Below are positions 17,262 to 27,100 of a stretch of DNA of 53,473 nt, piece by piece. Source of the stretch: Candidatus Gastranaerophilales bacterium (GTDB lineage Bacteria; Cyanobacteriota; Vampirovibrionia; Gastranaerophilales; Gastranaerophilaceae). A program made the translations under genes and the position numbers. The stretch spans positions 1-53,473 of the forward strand of contig CALUYU010000007.1 of assembly GCA_944325075.1 (NCBI GenBank). The letters run 5' to 3'. The notes under the pieces were generated by a model. The model saw nothing but the letters and a program-made list of their open reading frames with translations. It made no database searches and was not told where the DNA came from. Positions within the stretch are counted from its first letter, which is position 1. Every line of letters starts with the position of its first letter.

Positions 17262-17319
17262 ATTTATATTTCGGCAAATAATCGCGTAAAATAATAAAAT
17301 GAATTTGGATATATAAAAC

Positions 17320-18294
17320 ATGCAGATAATAAAATACATCTTAAAAAGAATATTACAGGCAATACCGCTTTTAATCATAGTATCACTGATAAGCTTTTTT
17401 ATCATAAGATTAAGCCCGGTAGATCCGCTTGCAGAATTACGTTTAAATCCTTCTGTATCTCAGGAAACGCTGCAAAAGGAAACAGAAAGACTTGGATTAG
17501 ATAAGCCTATAATTGTTCAGTATGCTAAATGGGCAAAATCTTTTTTGAAAGGGGATCTTGGCATAACTTCAAACGGAGAACGGGTCAGTACAAAACTTAA
17601 AGAAAGAATTCCTAATACCCTTTTGCTTACAACAATTGTTATTCTGTTAACCTGGCTTGTAGGTGTTCCGCTTGGCATCGCGGCTGCTTTACACTGGAAA
17701 TCTCCATTGGACAGGCTTTTGACTGTTTTAACAAGTATAGGAATGGCTATTCCGTCATTTTTCTTTGCGGTTTTGCTGCTAATATTTGCGGTTAAAACCG
17801 GATGGTTTCCTATAGGCGGATTAACAAGTTCTGATTTTCTTGAAAAAAGCTTATTGGGGCAGATTTTGGATATTGCTCATCATTTAATTTTACCGGTAAC
17901 AGTTTTGTTTACACTTTCTCTTGCGGGACTGCAAAGACAAATGAGAGCAAATTTGCTTGATGTTCTTGATAGTGATTATGTGAAATTTGCGCGTGCAAAG
18001 GGGTTAAGCGAGTTTGATGTTGTATATAAACATGCCCTCAGGAATGCGATTAATCCAATGATTACACTGCTTGGGTTTGAGTTTGCGGGATTGTTAAGCG
18101 GAGCAGCTTTAACTGAATATGTGTTTCAGTACCCCGGACTTGGAAGATTAATTCTTGAGGCGGTTATGCGCTCTGATATTAATCTTGTGATGGCGTCACT
18201 TATGATGGGGGCGATTATGCTTATTTTGGGAAATTTGATTGCCGATATTCTCTTAATCATTACTGACCCTAGAATAAGGAGGTCTGATGTTTAA
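17320..18294 (+). CDS. peptide-type ABC transporter permease (DppB/OppB family)
   Basis: A 324-residue inner-membrane protein with about six hydrophobic segments. The first is at the N-terminus (AIPLLIIVSLISFFIIRL), then come the family Pro-Asp element RLSPVDPLAEL and the EAA-loop sequence DYVKFARAKGLSEFDVVYKHALRNA. It pairs with the DppC-type permease whose start overlaps its end by eight bases. GGATAT provides a weak SD. Confidence 0.9.
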   Translation: MQIIKYILKRILQAIPLLIIVSLISFFIIRLSPVDPLAELRLNPSVSQETLQKETERLGLDKPIIVQYAKWAKSFLKGDLGITSNGERVSTKLKERIPNTLLLTTIVILLTWLVGVPLGIAAALHWKSPLDRLLTVLTSIGMAIPSFFFAVLLLIFAVKTGWFPIGGLTSSDFLEKSLLGQILDIAHHLILPVTVLFTLSLAGLQRQMRANLLDVLDSDYVKFARAKGLSEFDVVYKHALRNAINPMITLLGFEFAGLLSGAALTEYVFQYPGLGRLILEAVMRSDINLVMASLMMGAIMLILGNLIADILLIITDPRIRRSDV

Positions 18295-19354
18295 AGAGGT
18301 TATGAAAAAATTATGGGACGATAAGTTTGCACGGATTTCTCTGATTGTTCTTGGGCTGATTTACTTTGCTTTATTTTTTGCGGATTTTATAGCCCCTTAT
18401 ACAAAGGATTTTTCGGACAGAACAATGGCATATGTCCCTCCTTCCAAAATATTTATTATAGACGAGAACAATCACCTTTCACGGCCTTATACTTATAATT
18501 ATGTCAGGGGATTTGATGAAGAAAATTTGAGGATAACATACAGCCTGGACAGAAGCCAAAAACACTATATTAAATTTTTGGCAAAGGGGCAGCCGTACAA
18601 GTTTTTGGGAATAATTCCGATGAAACGGCATTTAATAACAACGGACAGAGGCGGCCGATTATTTTTGTTAGGTACAGATATAAACGGCCGGGATGTTTTT
18701 TCACGAATACTGTTTGGGGGAAGAATATCTATGACAATCGGTTTTCTCGCGTTGTTTGTATTATTTCCGATAGGTCTTCTTTACGGCGGAATTTCGGGTT
18801 ATTTTGGCGGGATTACGGATACTGTTATGATGCGTTTTGCAGAAGCTGTAATGTCAATCCCAAGTTTTTATCTTTTGATAATTCTTGCCTCAATTCTTCC
18901 AAGCGGAATGACGAGTGTACAGAGGTTTATGCTGATAGTTGTAATCCTTGCGCTTATAGGATGGGCAGGTTTTGCAAGGGTTGTGAGAGGCATGGTTTTA
19001 TCTGTGAAAACAAGAGAATTTGTTCAGGCCGCAAAATCAATTGGGGCCTCAAGATTAAGAATTATTGTTAAACATATATTGCCGCAGACAACAAGTTTTG
19101 TAATTGTTGCCATGACCCTTTCTGTTCCGTCTTATATTTTGTCGGAATCCGGATTAAGCTTTTTGGGGCTTGGCATTCAGCAGCCCGATGCCAGCTGGGG
19201 AAACATGCTTAAAGAAGCCCAAGAGTTTACCAATATTATATATCGTCCCTGGCTGTTGACTCCCGGTTTTTTAATTTTTATTGCCGTACTTGCCTTTAAC
19301 GTAATAGGTGATACAATAAGAGATGTGCTTGATCCTAAAAGCCGTACTAACTAG
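18287..19354 (+). CDS. peptide-type ABC transporter permease (DppC/OppC family)
   Basis: A 355-residue permease with an N-terminal membrane anchor. A long extracytoplasmic insert between about residues 35 and 120 ends LLGTDINGRDVFSRILFGGRIS. The transport domain has the EAA loop REFVQAAKSIGASRLRIIVKHILP. AAGGAGGT inside the end of the previous gene is its SD, so the two permeases are translationally coupled. The insert is long compared with typical DppC proteins. Confidence 0.9.
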   Translation: MFKEVMKKLWDDKFARISLIVLGLIYFALFFADFIAPYTKDFSDRTMAYVPPSKIFIIDENNHLSRPYTYNYVRGFDEENLRITYSLDRSQKHYIKFLAKGQPYKFLGIIPMKRHLITTDRGGRLFLLGTDINGRDVFSRILFGGRISMTIGFLALFVLFPIGLLYGGISGYFGGITDTVMMRFAEAVMSIPSFYLLIILASILPSGMTSVQRFMLIVVILALIGWAGFARVVRGMVLSVKTREFVQAAKSIGASRLRIIVKHILPQTTSFVIVAMTLSVPSYILSESGLSFLGLGIQQPDASWGNMLKEAQEFTNIIYRPWLLTPGFLIFIAVLAFNVIGDTIRDVLDPKSRTN

Positions 19355-19421
19355 TTAATAGACGGCATTTTGGGGAACCGTTTGCAGTAACTTTAATCAA
19401 AAAGAGAAAGGCGTGGAAATT

Positions 19422-20147
19422 ATGGAAAATCTCATACCACAATTTGACCTTACTATTTGCATAAGATTGATTTCTTCTGTATTGTTGGGGTTTGCTGTTG
19501 GTTTGGAAAGAGAAATGACTAATAAATATGCAGGTTTAAGAACCAATATTCTTGTATGTATAGGGGCTTGCGTATTTACACTTATTTCAATATACGGTTT
19601 TCCAATGGTATCAGTTACGGGGGATGAATACGGAACTCGAGATACCGCCCGTGTTGCTGCTCAGGTTGTTACAGGTATAGGTTTTATCGGCGGCGGTACT
19701 GTTTTACGTCATGGCGCAACAGTTCTTGGGCTAACAACTGCTGCTACTTTATGGGCGGTTGCAAGTATAGGCATGGCTTGCGGAGCCGGTATGTATGGGG
19801 TTGCTATTGTAACAACAATTTTGTCAATACTTGTATTAGTGTCTGTCAGATTTTTTGAACGGAATATTTTAATTACAAGTACAAAAAATATTATGAGACT
19901 TAGAATTTCTCTTACATGTGCAAATGAAAAGTCTAATGAAATTTATGATTTTATTTTGGATAAATATCCTAAGCTTAGGGAAATCTCAAAAAAACAAAGT
20001 AAACAAGACGAAAATGTAACAAAAATTAATGCTATAGTGGATATTCATTCTAAAAAACCTATTCAGGCAACTTATAAACTATTTAAACCGGTTGAAGGAA
20101 TAGATTCAATATCAATTCAAGAGTACAATGAATTATTAGGGAAGTAA
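19422..20147 (+). CDS. MgtC/SapB-family membrane protein
   Basis: About 241 residues. The N-terminal half is the MgtC domain: LLGFAVGLEREMTNKYAGLRT, then GFIGGGTVLRHG and LTTAATLWAVASIGMACGAG, with four to five membrane segments. A soluble ACT-like C-terminal domain of about 90 residues follows. The family is tied to Mg2+-limited growth and membrane potential in pathogens, and its role here is unknown. GTG 19413 is in frame, but GAAAGG stands at the right distance from ATG 19422, the same arrangement as at 37238, so the ATG is chosen. Confidence 0.85.
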   Translation: MENLIPQFDLTICIRLISSVLLGFAVGLEREMTNKYAGLRTNILVCIGACVFTLISIYGFPMVSVTGDEYGTRDTARVAAQVVTGIGFIGGGTVLRHGATVLGLTTAATLWAVASIGMACGAGMYGVAIVTTILSILVLVSVRFFERNILITSTKNIMRLRISLTCANEKSNEIYDFILDKYPKLREISKKQSKQDENVTKINAIVDIHSKKPIQATYKLFKPVEGIDSISIQEYNELLGK

Positions 20148-20176
20148 TAAACGGAATTTACAAGAAGGGAGAACAT

Positions 20177-21352
20177 ATGAAAAGAGCTGTTGTTGTTGTA
20201 ATTGATTCTATGGGTATCGGCGCAATGGATGATTGTTCAGAGTTTAATGACACTCCTGATTGTAATACTTTAAAACACGTTTGTGAATATAATAATGGTT
20301 TGAATGTCCCGAATTTATCTAAGATGGGATTGGGGAATATCCAGGATTTTAAGGGAATCTCAAAAACTGACAATCCTATAGCATCTTATGGTACTATGCT
20401 CGAAAAATCCAAGGGTAAAGATACAACAACAGGTCATTGGGAGTTTATGGGACTTGTTAATGAAAAACCTTTTGCAACTTTCCCGGAAGGATTTCCTGAA
20501 GAGCTTATTGAAAAGTTTGTTCGTGAAACCGGCTGCGGCGGTGTGCTTGCAAATATTCCGGCAAGCGGAACAGCAATAATTGAAAAGTTAAACGATGAGC
20601 ACCACAGGACAAAATTCCCTATAATTTATACAAGTGCAGACAGTGTGTTCCAAATCGCACTGGATACTGACTTAATTCCACTTGAAACTTTATATAAATG
20701 GTGTGAAATTGCAAGAAAAATTTTGGATGAGGGGGATTATAATGTCTCAAGAGTAATTGCAAGGCCTTACAAAGTTATTGATGGAAAACCTTCAAGAATT
20801 TCTAAAGACAGGCGTGATTATTCAATGGTACCTAAGTACACTTTGCTTAACGAAATTAAGGATAAAGGCGGGGTTGTACTTGGGATAGGAAAAATTGAGG
20901 ACATTTTTTCAAAGTCAGGAATTACCCATGCTATACATACAGGTTCTAATAAGGAAGGGCTTGAGTTGACTTTAAAAGCAATAAAAAATGAACTTGAGTT
21001 AGAAAAGATTGCTTATCCGGATTATGTAAAAAAAGATCACGGTTTTGAATTGATTTTTACAAACCTTGTTGATACTGATATGCTGTACGGGCACAGAAAT
21101 GATCCGGCGGGTTATGGAAAAGCCATTGAGGAAATTGATACATATCTTCCATCTATGATTGAGGCAATGAGCGATAATGATTTGTTGATTATTACGGCGG
21201 ATCACGGCTGCGACCCTTGTGTTGAAGGAACTGACCATACAAGAGAACAAGTTCCGGTTCTTATTTTTAACAAAAAAAATCCGGGTAAAGATTTAGGTAC
21301 GCTAACCGGGTTTGACAATGTGGCTAATTTTATAAAAGACTGGATATTTTAA
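20177..21352 (+). CDS. deoB: phosphopentomutase
   Basis: Interconverts (deoxy)ribose-1-phosphate and -5-phosphate in nucleoside salvage. The 391-residue alkaline-phosphatase-superfamily enzyme starts with the metal motif VVVVIDSMGIGAMDD. It has the phosphorylated-Thr region GKDTTTGHWEFMG, and late metal ligands in DTDMLYGHRNDPAGYGKAIEEID, TADHGCDP and TDHTREQVP. SD AAGGGAG. The remaining deo genes are not in the window. Confidence 0.95.
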   Translation: MKRAVVVVIDSMGIGAMDDCSEFNDTPDCNTLKHVCEYNNGLNVPNLSKMGLGNIQDFKGISKTDNPIASYGTMLEKSKGKDTTTGHWEFMGLVNEKPFATFPEGFPEELIEKFVRETGCGGVLANIPASGTAIIEKLNDEHHRTKFPIIYTSADSVFQIALDTDLIPLETLYKWCEIARKILDEGDYNVSRVIARPYKVIDGKPSRISKDRRDYSMVPKYTLLNEIKDKGGVVLGIGKIEDIFSKSGITHAIHTGSNKEGLELTLKAIKNELELEKIAYPDYVKKDHGFELIFTNLVDTDMLYGHRNDPAGYGKAIEEIDTYLPSMIEAMSDNDLLIITADHGCDPCVEGTDHTREQVPVLIFNKKNPGKDLGTLTGFDNVANFIKDWIF

Positions 21353-21421
21353 TTTTTTTGTTTTATAATATGTGCGTGAAGAAATTCATGTATTGTAATA
21401 AAATTTATAAGGAGAATTAAA

Positions 21422-21598
21422 ATGAACGTAAAAGTTACTGATGATTGCATTTCTTGCGGTGCATGCGAATCAATTTGTGATTCAGTATTTTCTATTGAAG
21501 ATAAAGCAGTTGTTAATGAATCAGCTGTAGCTGATAATGAAGATTGTGTTAAAGAAGCAGCTGATGCTTGCCCGGTTGGCGCAATTGTAGTTGAATAA
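21422..21598 (+). CDS. small [4Fe-4S] ferredoxin
   Basis: A 58-residue electron carrier too short for many gene callers. Cluster ligands are C9, C12 and C15 (CISCGAC) plus C50 in CPVG. C19 and C42 sit where single-cluster ferredoxins often have a disulfide or a lost second cluster. The protein is acidic, as usual. AAGGAG lies seven bases before ATG 21422. TATAAT at 21364-21369 could give it its own promoter, and a strong terminator follows. It could serve the anaerobic enzymes of this genome, but its partner is unknown. Confidence 0.93.
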   Translation: MNVKVTDDCISCGACESICDSVFSIEDKAVVNESAVADNEDCVKEAADACPVGAIVVE

Positions 21599-21628
21599 TT
21601 AAAACACAAATTCATATAAAATTTAAAA

Positions 21629-21662
21629 CACTTCCGTTTTCAGGAGCGGAAGTGTTTTTTAG
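21629..21662 (+). terminator. intrinsic terminator of the ferredoxin gene
   Basis: AACACTTCCG pairs with CGGAAGTGTT around a short loop and is followed by a T run. Confidence 0.9.
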
Positions 21663-21677
21663 TTTTAAGTTTGCAGG

Positions 21678-22634
21678 TTGAGTTGCCAGAGATACCTCCT
21701 ATATGCGTCGCTGTGTGTGACGCATATGGAAAAGGTCAATAAAAATTTCCCATGTCATCCTGAACTTGCAGCTCCTCTTGTTGCCGACGAAAAGGCGGCT
21801 TACAAGGGAGGGTGCTCGCAGAGTATTTCAGGATCTGTCCGCCGACAAAAATGTTCGACCATCTGCACTCAAAAATCTAATGTTGGAGTAGAAACCCCAA
21901 CCTACAATAATATTTTGCTGAATACTAAAGAGCGCAGCATAATATGGATGTGCCTCAGGCACCACTCGCCTCGCAGGGTTGCATTCACACTTGCAGAAGT
22001 CCTAATAACCCTGGGCATAATCGGAGTTGTTGCCGCTATGACGCTGCCGACTTTAATTGCTAAGTATCAGAAAAAAGTTGTTGCGACACATTTAAAAAAG
22101 TTTTATACTGTTATGTCTCAGGCAATAAAGCTTGCAGAAGCTGAAAACGGAGATATAAAATATTGGCCGCCGGAATGTTCAGATGATGCCTCCCAATGTT
22201 TTAGAGACTGGTATAACAAGTATTTGGATAAACATATAAAATCAATAAAAAAAGATGACTCTGATAGTCTATGGTATAAAGTTGTATTTGCGGATGGCAC
22301 AGGTTTTATGGCATATACAAATGAAACCGCCTTAACTGGTCATATTGCACATTTTACTTTTTGCATCAATTCTAAGAAATGTACAAAAAATATATTTGAT
22401 GGTCAAAATTCATTTTTGTTTAGTATAAATAATGAAGGGCGGTTTATTGCATCATTAGAAGAGTCGCAGGATGATACAAGATCCCAGCTGTTAGAGAGTT
22501 GTTCACTTGGAAACAGAGATAATCCAGATGTTTCTTCTGTCGGCAAAAGGCACGCTTGTGCCAGACTTATACAGATAGACGGTTGGGAGATTAAACCGGA
22601 TTATTCTTGGAACCAGTCAATTATTACAAAATAA
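21678..22634 (+). CDS. type IV pilin-like protein with repeat-derived leader
   Basis: The prepilin core begins at RVA|FTLAEVLIT (Ala at -1) and the helix ends AAMTLPTLIAKY. The C-terminal domain differs from the other two prepilins: it lacks the NEN-DY / WGGK signature and ends WEIKPDYSWNQS. The open frame starts at TTG 21678, but the first 100 residues are translated repeats (CHPELA, SISGS, NVGVETPTYN). ATG 21948 would give an 11-residue leader (MCLRHHSPRRV plus A), a normal prepilin leader length. No good SD precedes any candidate; CATAAT at 21938-21943 could drive a leaderless start at 21948. Start uncertain, family firm. Confidence 0.8.
   Translation: MSCQRYLLYASLCVTHMEKVNKNFPCHPELAAPLVADEKAAYKGGCSQSISGSVRRQKCSTICTQKSNVGVETPTYNNILLNTKERSIIWMCLRHHSPRRVAFTLAEVLITLGIIGVVAAMTLPTLIAKYQKKVVATHLKKFYTVMSQAIKLAEAENGDIKYWPPECSDDASQCFRDWYNKYLDKHIKSIKKDDSDSLWYKVVFADGTGFMAYTNETALTGHIAHFTFCINSKKCTKNIFDGQNSFLFSINNEGRFIASLEESQDDTRSQLLESCSLGNRDNPDVSSVGKRHACARLIQIDGWEIKPDYSWNQSIITK
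21701..21727. repeat. perfect 9-bp inverted repeat
   Basis: ATATGCGTC (21701-21709) and GACGCATAT (21719-21727) flank a nine-base loop at the very start of the long prepilin frame. No T run follows, so it is not a terminator. It could be an operator or part of a mobile repeat. Confidence 0.6.
21753..21836 (+). repeat. divided GTCATCCTGAAC ... TTTCAGGATCT repeat
   Basis: The two halves of the hairpin repeat seen intact at 257-281 are separated here by about 60 bases. Both are in frame with the prepilin leader. Confidence 0.6.
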
Positions 22635-22636
22635 AA

Positions 22637-22667
22637 CAAAAGCCGGGAAATCATTTCCCGGCTTTTT
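22637..22667 (+). terminator. bidirectional terminator between the prepilin gene and ahcY
   Basis: AAAAGCCGGGAAA pairs perfectly with TTTCCCGGCTTTT around a TCA loop, with a T run on the plus strand and an A run before the stem that serves the minus strand. Confidence 0.9.
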
Positions 22668-22687
22668 AAATTGTATCTTGATAGATT

Positions 22688-23956
<1,269 letters not shown>

Positions 23957-24152
23957 TTAATTTCTCCTATAATTTAAGCAACTCAGTGCATTTTTACAAT
24001 AAATATTATAAAATTAAAAAACAAAATAGCAATGTTTTGTAATACTTTATGTAAAGTGAGTTATATTTATGTAAAAATTTCTTAATATAGGATGAAGATT
24101 TGGCAAAAAATTGTTTTTACAAGATTTATAAGTGTAGAAATAAGGAGTAATT

Positions 24153-27100
24153 GTGAAAGTAAGTTTAAATGATAAGTTTCGGGCAATAAAGCAGACAAAT
24201 TTTACCGGGTTCAACATTAAAAAAGATGAATACGGAGAAAAGTATTATGAGTGGAGCTATCCTTATGATCCGCAAAGATATGATTGTTATCTTGAACTTT
24301 ATTCCGTAGTACCTGATAAAAACGGGGATTATGATACTAATGGTTTCACAAAGATAAAAAATCCCCGCAATAAATCAGAGGCTATTCAGTTAAAACCCGG
24401 ATTGAATAAAATAGATCTTGCTTATGATTTCAGAATACCTGAAAATGCGCCTTTTGCTTATCATTACTCGCTTGTTCCAAAAGCAAACAAAGATGCGCTG
24501 CCAATTTATAAGATAGATGCCGGCGATATACTTGATAAAAGAGTTCCGGGTGATGGTGAGAAGATATTTAACCTTGTTATTCCAATAAGCAGCGGCGCAA
24601 CAGAAGCCGGAGCTGCTATATTGATTTGCGCAGATAATTACGATCCGCGTTTTATATATGATAAAAATGGCAAGATTATTCCTAACCCTAATGCTGAAAG
24701 TTCTTTAGGCGTTTTCAAAAACTTTGCCAATCATGTAGGCGGTACATTGGCCGGTGTTGAACACTCTCTTGATGAGGGCGGTTTGGATGTTTATAACAGA
24801 ATTTTTCTTCTGCCTCATACTTCCGGCGACAGAACAAGTGCAGCCGGATATTGGCTTGAAAGCGGTTTCCAGTTCTCTTCTGCTGTTGATAACGTTGATA
24901 CATTCACAAAACTTCAAAGAAAGTTGTTTGCAAAAGGCAAAACTATTGTTGCGGACTCTGCTTTCACCAGTGAAGGTATGAGCGGGATACATATTCAAAG
25001 TATTCTTAAAAACGGAGAAGATGACGTCTTCTTTGACTGGTTTAAATGCGGCAGCTTAAAAGATATGACCGCGAAAATCGGAGCGTTCGGCAAGAAAAAT
25101 AAATATATTCGTCATAAATTAATAAATGCCCCTTTTGATACGGTTCAAAATACAGACGGGAAAGTACGTTTAGTGCCTAATAAAAAATATAATAAAGATG
25201 AGCCGACATATGTTCAGGTGTATAATATTGACCAGGCTTCCCAGGATCAAATTCTTGATAACATGCATAAGATTGATAAGTATGGTAAACCAAACGGCAG
25301 CAATCCGTTGACCTATGGTACGCATAATGATACATTGATTGCATATTCTTTCCCGATTGATCCAAAAGTTTATGAAGAAAATGTCAAGAGATTTAATGAA
25401 TTTAACAGAAGACTTCCTAACGGACAGTTTATTTCTATAAATTCTTATGAAGCAACCAGAATTCTTACAAAGTTTGAAAGATTTGAATTTGAAAATAAAA
25501 TTGAAGGCGGTTTTTATACGTGGGACGCAAACGTAGATATCGCTAAATTTGACTATACATTTTCAAATGAAGATGCGGAAGAGGCAATGCATCTTCTGCC
25601 TGACAAACGAAAAGAATTTTTTGATAAAAAAGCTCAAAAACAATCTGAAGTTTTGGATTATGCAGTATCATCACTTAAATATTGGACGAAAAAAACTAAC
25701 CAGATTTTGAATTTATATGTTGCCCAAACTCTTAAGGGAATAGATACCCAGAATGCTGATAAAGCACTTAAACTAATTAATGAAAAGATTTCAAAGAAAT
25801 ATCTTCCTGAAAAACTTTCATATAACATTAACCGTAGTGTTGTTGATAATGTTTTGAAAGAGGATTATATTCTCCATGGGGCAGAATCATTTTATAATTT
25901 CCAGGAATCAATTCTTAACGGAATAATGAGCTATCCTCTGGAGAGTACAGAAGTTGGAAAAGATATTTTGGCGTTGTTCTCTACTCCGTATATTACTAAC
26001 AGAGCAACAAGCCCTAAGGATATTGGTAAATCCAGATTTGAACTATTAAGAAGCAAAAACCCTCACTTAACCCCTCAGTATGAAAAAATTTATAACCAAA
26101 CAACTGCTATGTATACCGGGGCAATGTATAAATTTTCAAGAGACGTTATTGATAAAATCAATGACAAATTACCGAAAGATCTTAAGCTGAACAGAAATGA
26201 TGACACTTCCTCATATGGTAAGTATGTTCTGCCTATTATTACCCAGGAAATTGCTAAGTTTGCAGTAGTACGCGGTTTATTCCCTGATGTTAAGTATACT
26301 ATGAACCGTGAAACAGGCGGAATTTCTTACGATTACGATGCATTGAGGTCAAAATCTCTTAAATCTTTGCATATAATAGGGGCGTCTCAAAGAGATGAAG
26401 CCCAGGAGTTAGTAAGCAAGCTCAATTCCGGAATAAAAAGAATTTCTGAAAACGATAAAAATAATTTGGCAGAAGCTGTTTACAGAATGATTGATGGTAC
26501 AAACCTTAAGAGTTTTGAGATGGCTGAGATGATCGTTGATAGAACAAAAGGCGGCATTGACTGGAGAATTGATGCAGCAAAAGATTTTTCTAATATGGAT
26601 TCTCTAAGAAATCTTGACGATACATTTGAAGATAATTGGGATCGAGTTATTGATATAATTGGAACTCTTGCAGAAAAAGGTATTCGTAAAGAAAACCCTA
26701 ATGCCTATATTGTAGCAGAGGTTACGGATGAAGTTGACCTTCATTCTCTTGGCGCCGGGGAAGATTCTGAACGTTTTGTTTATAAAAAGGGCAAGAATGA
26801 AAACGGTGTTTATGAATACAGAAATGATCTTGTAAGAAAACTCTTAAGAGAAGCAAAAGTTGATGCTGTTGCTAACTACTCTCATTATTTTACGGATATC
26901 GGACAAATTTTCGGAAAACGCGGCGAAGATGGCAACGATTACGGTGAAAATCAGGATTACCGTATGAACAATGTCTTTAGACGCGGTGAGGGCGGTGAAG
27001 AATTTTTATACTCAGGCCCTTACAGTTCAATTCTTAACTCTTATACCTTTGTAGATAACCATGATAAACCTCGTATTTTGCATATTCTTTCTCTTGATAT

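Noticed and set aside
21349-21615. 88-codon minus-strand ORF
   Set aside because: It is the antisense shadow of the ferredoxin gene at 21422-21598, which has cysteine motifs, an SD and a terminator.
23957-24152. Possible SAM/SAH riboswitch upstream of ahcY
   Set aside because: I looked for the conserved cores of these riboswitches on the minus strand and saw none; the gap is plain AT-rich promoter DNA.
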